A stretch of DNA of 43,252 bases, taken from assembly GCA_900549475.1 (NCBI GenBank), contig UROF01000020.1, forward strand, positions 1 to 43,252, read 5' to 3'. The DNA comes from an uncultured Eubacteriales bacterium (GTDB lineage: Bacteria > Bacillota > Clostridia > Oscillospirales > Oscillospiraceae). Made by a program: the position numbers and the translations under genes. The notes under the pieces were generated by a model. That model searched no databases. It saw only the letters and a program-made list of their open reading frames with translations, and was not told the DNA's origin. This document shows, piece after piece, positions 41,086 through 43,252 of this stretch. Each line of letters opens with the position of its first letter. Position 1 is the first letter of the stretch.

Positions 41086-41214
41086 TTACAGCTGGCTGAG
41101 CATTGGTATCTGGTGCGCCAATGATCCGCAATAAACGGCATGGTCATCTGGGCTAGCTGGCAGTCAGAATGGAAGTTCCCAATAAATAGCTCAGGGCGGC
41201 AGCACTCCTTGCTG

Positions 41215-42565
41215 GAGACTATCCCAAGTTTTGTGTAAACCTCCTGCGTGGTGTAGAATAGAAGCACCACACAGGAGGATTACCATATGGCCAGAAAAAA
41301 TCGCACCCCGGAAGAAAATGCCCGGCGAGAAAAGATCCGTGAGCTGCTGCAGATGGCAAACATCGGCAGCATGGATGACATCCAGAATCTGTTTAAGGAG
41401 ACCATTGCAGAATTCATGGAGAATGGCTTGGAGGCAGAACTGGATGACGAGCTGGGCTACAGCAAATACGACTACAAGAATAAAGACACAGACAACAGCC
41501 GCAACGGCCACAGCAGCAAAACGCTGCGCACCAGCTTTGGAGATGTAGCGGTATCGGTCCCTCGAGACCGGAAGGGGGAATTTGAGCCTCAGGTACTGAA
41601 AAAGAACCAAACCAGCATCAGTCAGGACATTGAGGAGAAAATTCTGTCCATGTATGCCAAGGGTATGACCACCGGCGATATTGAGGCCCATATCCAGGAT
41701 ATCTATGGAATATCCGTCTCTGACAGCACGGTCAGCCGAATCACGGACAAGATTTTGCCCATTGCCAAGGAGTGGCAGCAGCGGCCTCTTGAGTCCATCT
41801 ACGCCGTGGTCTTTCTGGATGCCATCCACTATCATGTCCGCAGCGAAGGGCAGATCATGAAGAAAGCAGTGTACATTGCTATTGGAGTCAATCTGGATGG
41901 CCGGAAAGACGTCCTGGGTATGTGGGTTGGCGAAAATGAAAGCGCCAAGTTCTGGGCGACTGTACTTAACAGCCTAAAAAACCGGGGTGTAGAGGATATT
42001 TTCATTGCCTGCACAGACAATTTAACGGGATTTGATGCAGCCATCCACGCCACCTTTCCACAGACCGAGATCCAGAACTGCATCATCCACCAGCTGCGCA
42101 ATTCCAGCAAATATGTGTCCTACAAGGATCTGAAGGCCCTTATGGCCGATTTGAAGGCGGTCTATGCTGCTGTAGACGAGCAGGCAGCCCTGACTGCCCT
42201 GGATACTTTTGGGGAGCGCTGGGACAAGAAATACCCAAAAATCTCCCAGTCCTGGCGGACCAACTGGGCCAACCTCAGCACCTATTTTAAGTACCCCCAG
42301 GAGGTGCGCAGGCTGATCTACACCACCAACGCCATTGAGGGCTTTAACCGCCAACTCCGCAAGGTGACCAAGTCAAAATCAGTGTTTCCTACCGATGACA
42401 GTCTGCTGAAAATGTTGTATTTGGCTATGATGGATATTACCAAGAAGTGGACGGGCCGGCGACAGGACTGGAGCCTAATCCACGCCCAGATGGCTATCTA
42501 TTTTGCCGAGCGTATGCCTGAGTAACACCGCTGGAGACGGATGTCAAGGGTAAGATAAAAGGCTC
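41215..42565 (+). mobile_element. IS256-family insertion sequence, right end apparently lost
   Basis: The left terminal sequence GAGACTATCCCAAGTTTTGT begins at 41215, before the transposase. A complementary right end is expected after 42525, but the following sequence (GCTGGAGACGGATGTC...) does not match it, and an IS3-type end starts at 42566. The element is probably truncated on the right. 41086-41214 holds no supported gene. Confidence 0.7.
41287..42525 (+). CDS. IS256-family transposase
   Basis: This 412-aa mutator-type transposase has DDE residues in VVFLDAIHYHVRSEG (first Asp), ACTDNLTGFDAAIHATFP (second Asp) and YTTNAIEGFNRQLRKVTKSK (Glu). The N-terminal DNA-binding part includes LDDELGYSKYDYKNKDT and SRNGHSSKTLRT. 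Length is standard. AGGAGG precedes the ATG. The frame is intact, but the element seems to lack its right inverted repeat. Confidence 0.97.
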   Translation: MARKNRTPEENARREKIRELLQMANIGSMDDIQNLFKETIAEFMENGLEAELDDELGYSKYDYKNKDTDNSRNGHSSKTLRTSFGDVAVSVPRDRKGEFEPQVLKKNQTSISQDIEEKILSMYAKGMTTGDIEAHIQDIYGISVSDSTVSRITDKILPIAKEWQQRPLESIYAVVFLDAIHYHVRSEGQIMKKAVYIAIGVNLDGRKDVLGMWVGENESAKFWATVLNSLKNRGVEDIFIACTDNLTGFDAAIHATFPQTEIQNCIIHQLRNSSKYVSYKDLKALMADLKAVYAAVDEQAALTALDTFGERWDKKYPKISQSWRTNWANLSTYFKYPQEVRRLIYTTNAIEGFNRQLRKVTKSKSVFPTDDSLLKMLYLAMMDITKKWTGRRQDWSLIHAQMAIYFAERMPE

Positions 42566-42848
42566 TGAACTGCACCCCAAAAGTTGGACAAGAAAGTCAA
42601 CGAAAGGGGTGCAGAAATCTATGGGAAAAGAATTGTTCAGTGAGGAATTAAAATTAGCAGTTGTTCAGTATGTACTGGAAGGGCATACACGCAAAGAGGC
42701 ATCCGAGAAATTTTGCGTATCCTGTACGCCGATTGAAAAATGGGTAAACTTGTATAAGCTGCATGGTGCAAAAGGACTTCTAAGCAGAAATCTGGTTGGC
42801 CGACAAAAAGGCTTTGATGGCGAGTTTCGCCTAAAAGTGTTACAATAG
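42566..42848 (+). mobile_element. IS3-family (IS150-like) left end with truncated OrfA
   Basis: The end TGAACTGCACCCCAAAAGTT starts at 42566. OrfA begins ATG at 42621 (MGKELFSEELKLAVVQYVLE) with its HTH (GHTRKEASEKFCVSCTPIEK, WVNLYKLHGAKGLL). It runs only 75 codons before its frame ends at the junction with recombinase sequence (about 42845). OrfB and the right end are missing, so the element is dead. Confidence 0.85.
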
Positions 42849-43197
42849 CCCGTCCCATCGGGGTCGAGGTGTCAAACTTTTCCGTGGATGATACAAACTC
42901 TACATCGTACTCTTGAAACAGCTCCATCATATTTGCAAAGTCCAGAATAGAGCGGCTTATCCGGTCCAGCTTGTACACGATGACCCGCCGAACCTTTCCC
43001 TCGCGGATCTCGCCCAGCAGCTTTTGAAACTCCGGCCTGTCGGTATTCTTGCCGGAATAGCCTTTGTCCTTAAATACCCGGCAGCTCCCACCTTTCAATT
43101 CGTACTTGCAGAAGTCAATCTGACTTTCAATGCTGATACTGTCCTTGCGGTCTACTGACTGTCTCGCATAAATGCAATCTTCTCTGATAAATTCCAT
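42846..43197 (-). pseudogene. Large serine recombinase truncated by the IS3 remnant
   Basis: On the minus strand from 43197 the N-terminal catalytic domain is present: MEFIREDCIYARQSVDRKDS (Ser in RQSVDR), SIESQIDFCKYELKGG, KDKGYSGKNTDRPEFQKLL and VYKLDRISRSILDFANMMEL, then STEKFDTSTPMGRAIV. After that the frame enters IS3 sequence. The recombinase and zinc-ribbon C-terminus of a TnpX-type enzyme is lost. AAAGGAG supports the 43197 start. It is a relic of a Tn4451-like or ICE-type element. Confidence 0.88.
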
Positions 43198-43252
43198 ATT
43201 GGGCTCCTTTCCTTGTTGGAATGGAGCTACCAACCTTACAACTATATTATAC

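Noticed and set aside
41086..41214. Minus-strand frame ending at 41082 as a Cys-rich gene.
   Set aside because: It begins within the IS256 left end, has no ribosome site or recognised domain, and its plausible part is too short to separate from chance.

Overview
The window looks like the chromosome of a Gram-positive, strictly anaerobic gut Clostridia, most likely an Oscillospiraceae relative of Flavonifractor, Lawsonibacter or Intestinimonas. This is inferred from the GC-rich core genes, T-box leaders, S-layer (SLH) surface proteins, ferredoxin-dependent 2-oxoacid oxidoreductase, AdhE with Rex-type operators, a DUF6809-like ORF, and tRNA genes that encode CCA. Species cannot be fixed from sequence alone.

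Layout. 1-500: five tRNA genes on the minus strand (Lys, Gln, His, Arg, Gly) behind one promoter. 650-3600: amidohydrolase, two tRNA-Ser genes, a small XRE regulator divergent from a 55-aa ORF across palindromic operators, and a small glycine/alanine-rich protein. 3715-6884: a histidine phosphatase fused to a GNAT-like domain, and a YgiQ-type radical SAM protein. 6938-17917: the metabolic centrepiece, described below. 17938-21053: a secreted stalk-domain protein, an isolated holin/endolysin-type lysis cassette and a Cys-rich gene interrupted by an amber codon. 21153-23768: a polar amino-acid ABC transporter. 23936-30534: a giant SLH surface protein, a peptide-ABC ATPase relic and a second SLH protein broken by two frameshifts. 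30890-43252: an accessory island that starts at a 3' fragment of tRNA-Val(CAC), a likely attachment-site scar. It carries relics (sugar ABC permease, IS1182-type transposase, GNAT, tyrosine integrase), adhE behind two Rex-type palindromes, a serine recombinase, an amidoligase plus class II glutamine amidotransferase pair, a DUF3990/HTH toxin-antitoxin-like module and nested IS256/IS3 elements.

Centrepiece. Two paralogous enzymes with the architecture XRE HTH - cupin - AMP-forming acyl-CoA ligase each have their own promoter and T-box leader. Hand folding of Stem I puts ATC (Ile) in the specifier position of the first leader and GTA (Val) in the second. The second ligase is followed, in one direction, by a P-loop ATPase, a 2[4Fe-4S] ferredoxin, VorB/VorA/VorC-like 2-oxoacid:ferredoxin oxidoreductase subunits, a nitrilase-family amidase and a branched-chain aminotransferase. 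T-boxes switch genes on when the cognate tRNA is uncharged, so this arrangement suggests an anabolic route: branched short-chain fatty acid -> acyl-CoA (ligase) -> 2-oxoacid (reductive carboxylation) -> Val/Ile/Leu (aminotransferase). That is an inference, and the specifier assignments need a covariance-model check.

The second system worth attention is the amidoligase and class II amidotransferase pair, separated by 3 bases and lying next to a recombinase in the island. It may be an uncharacterised amide-forming modification system.
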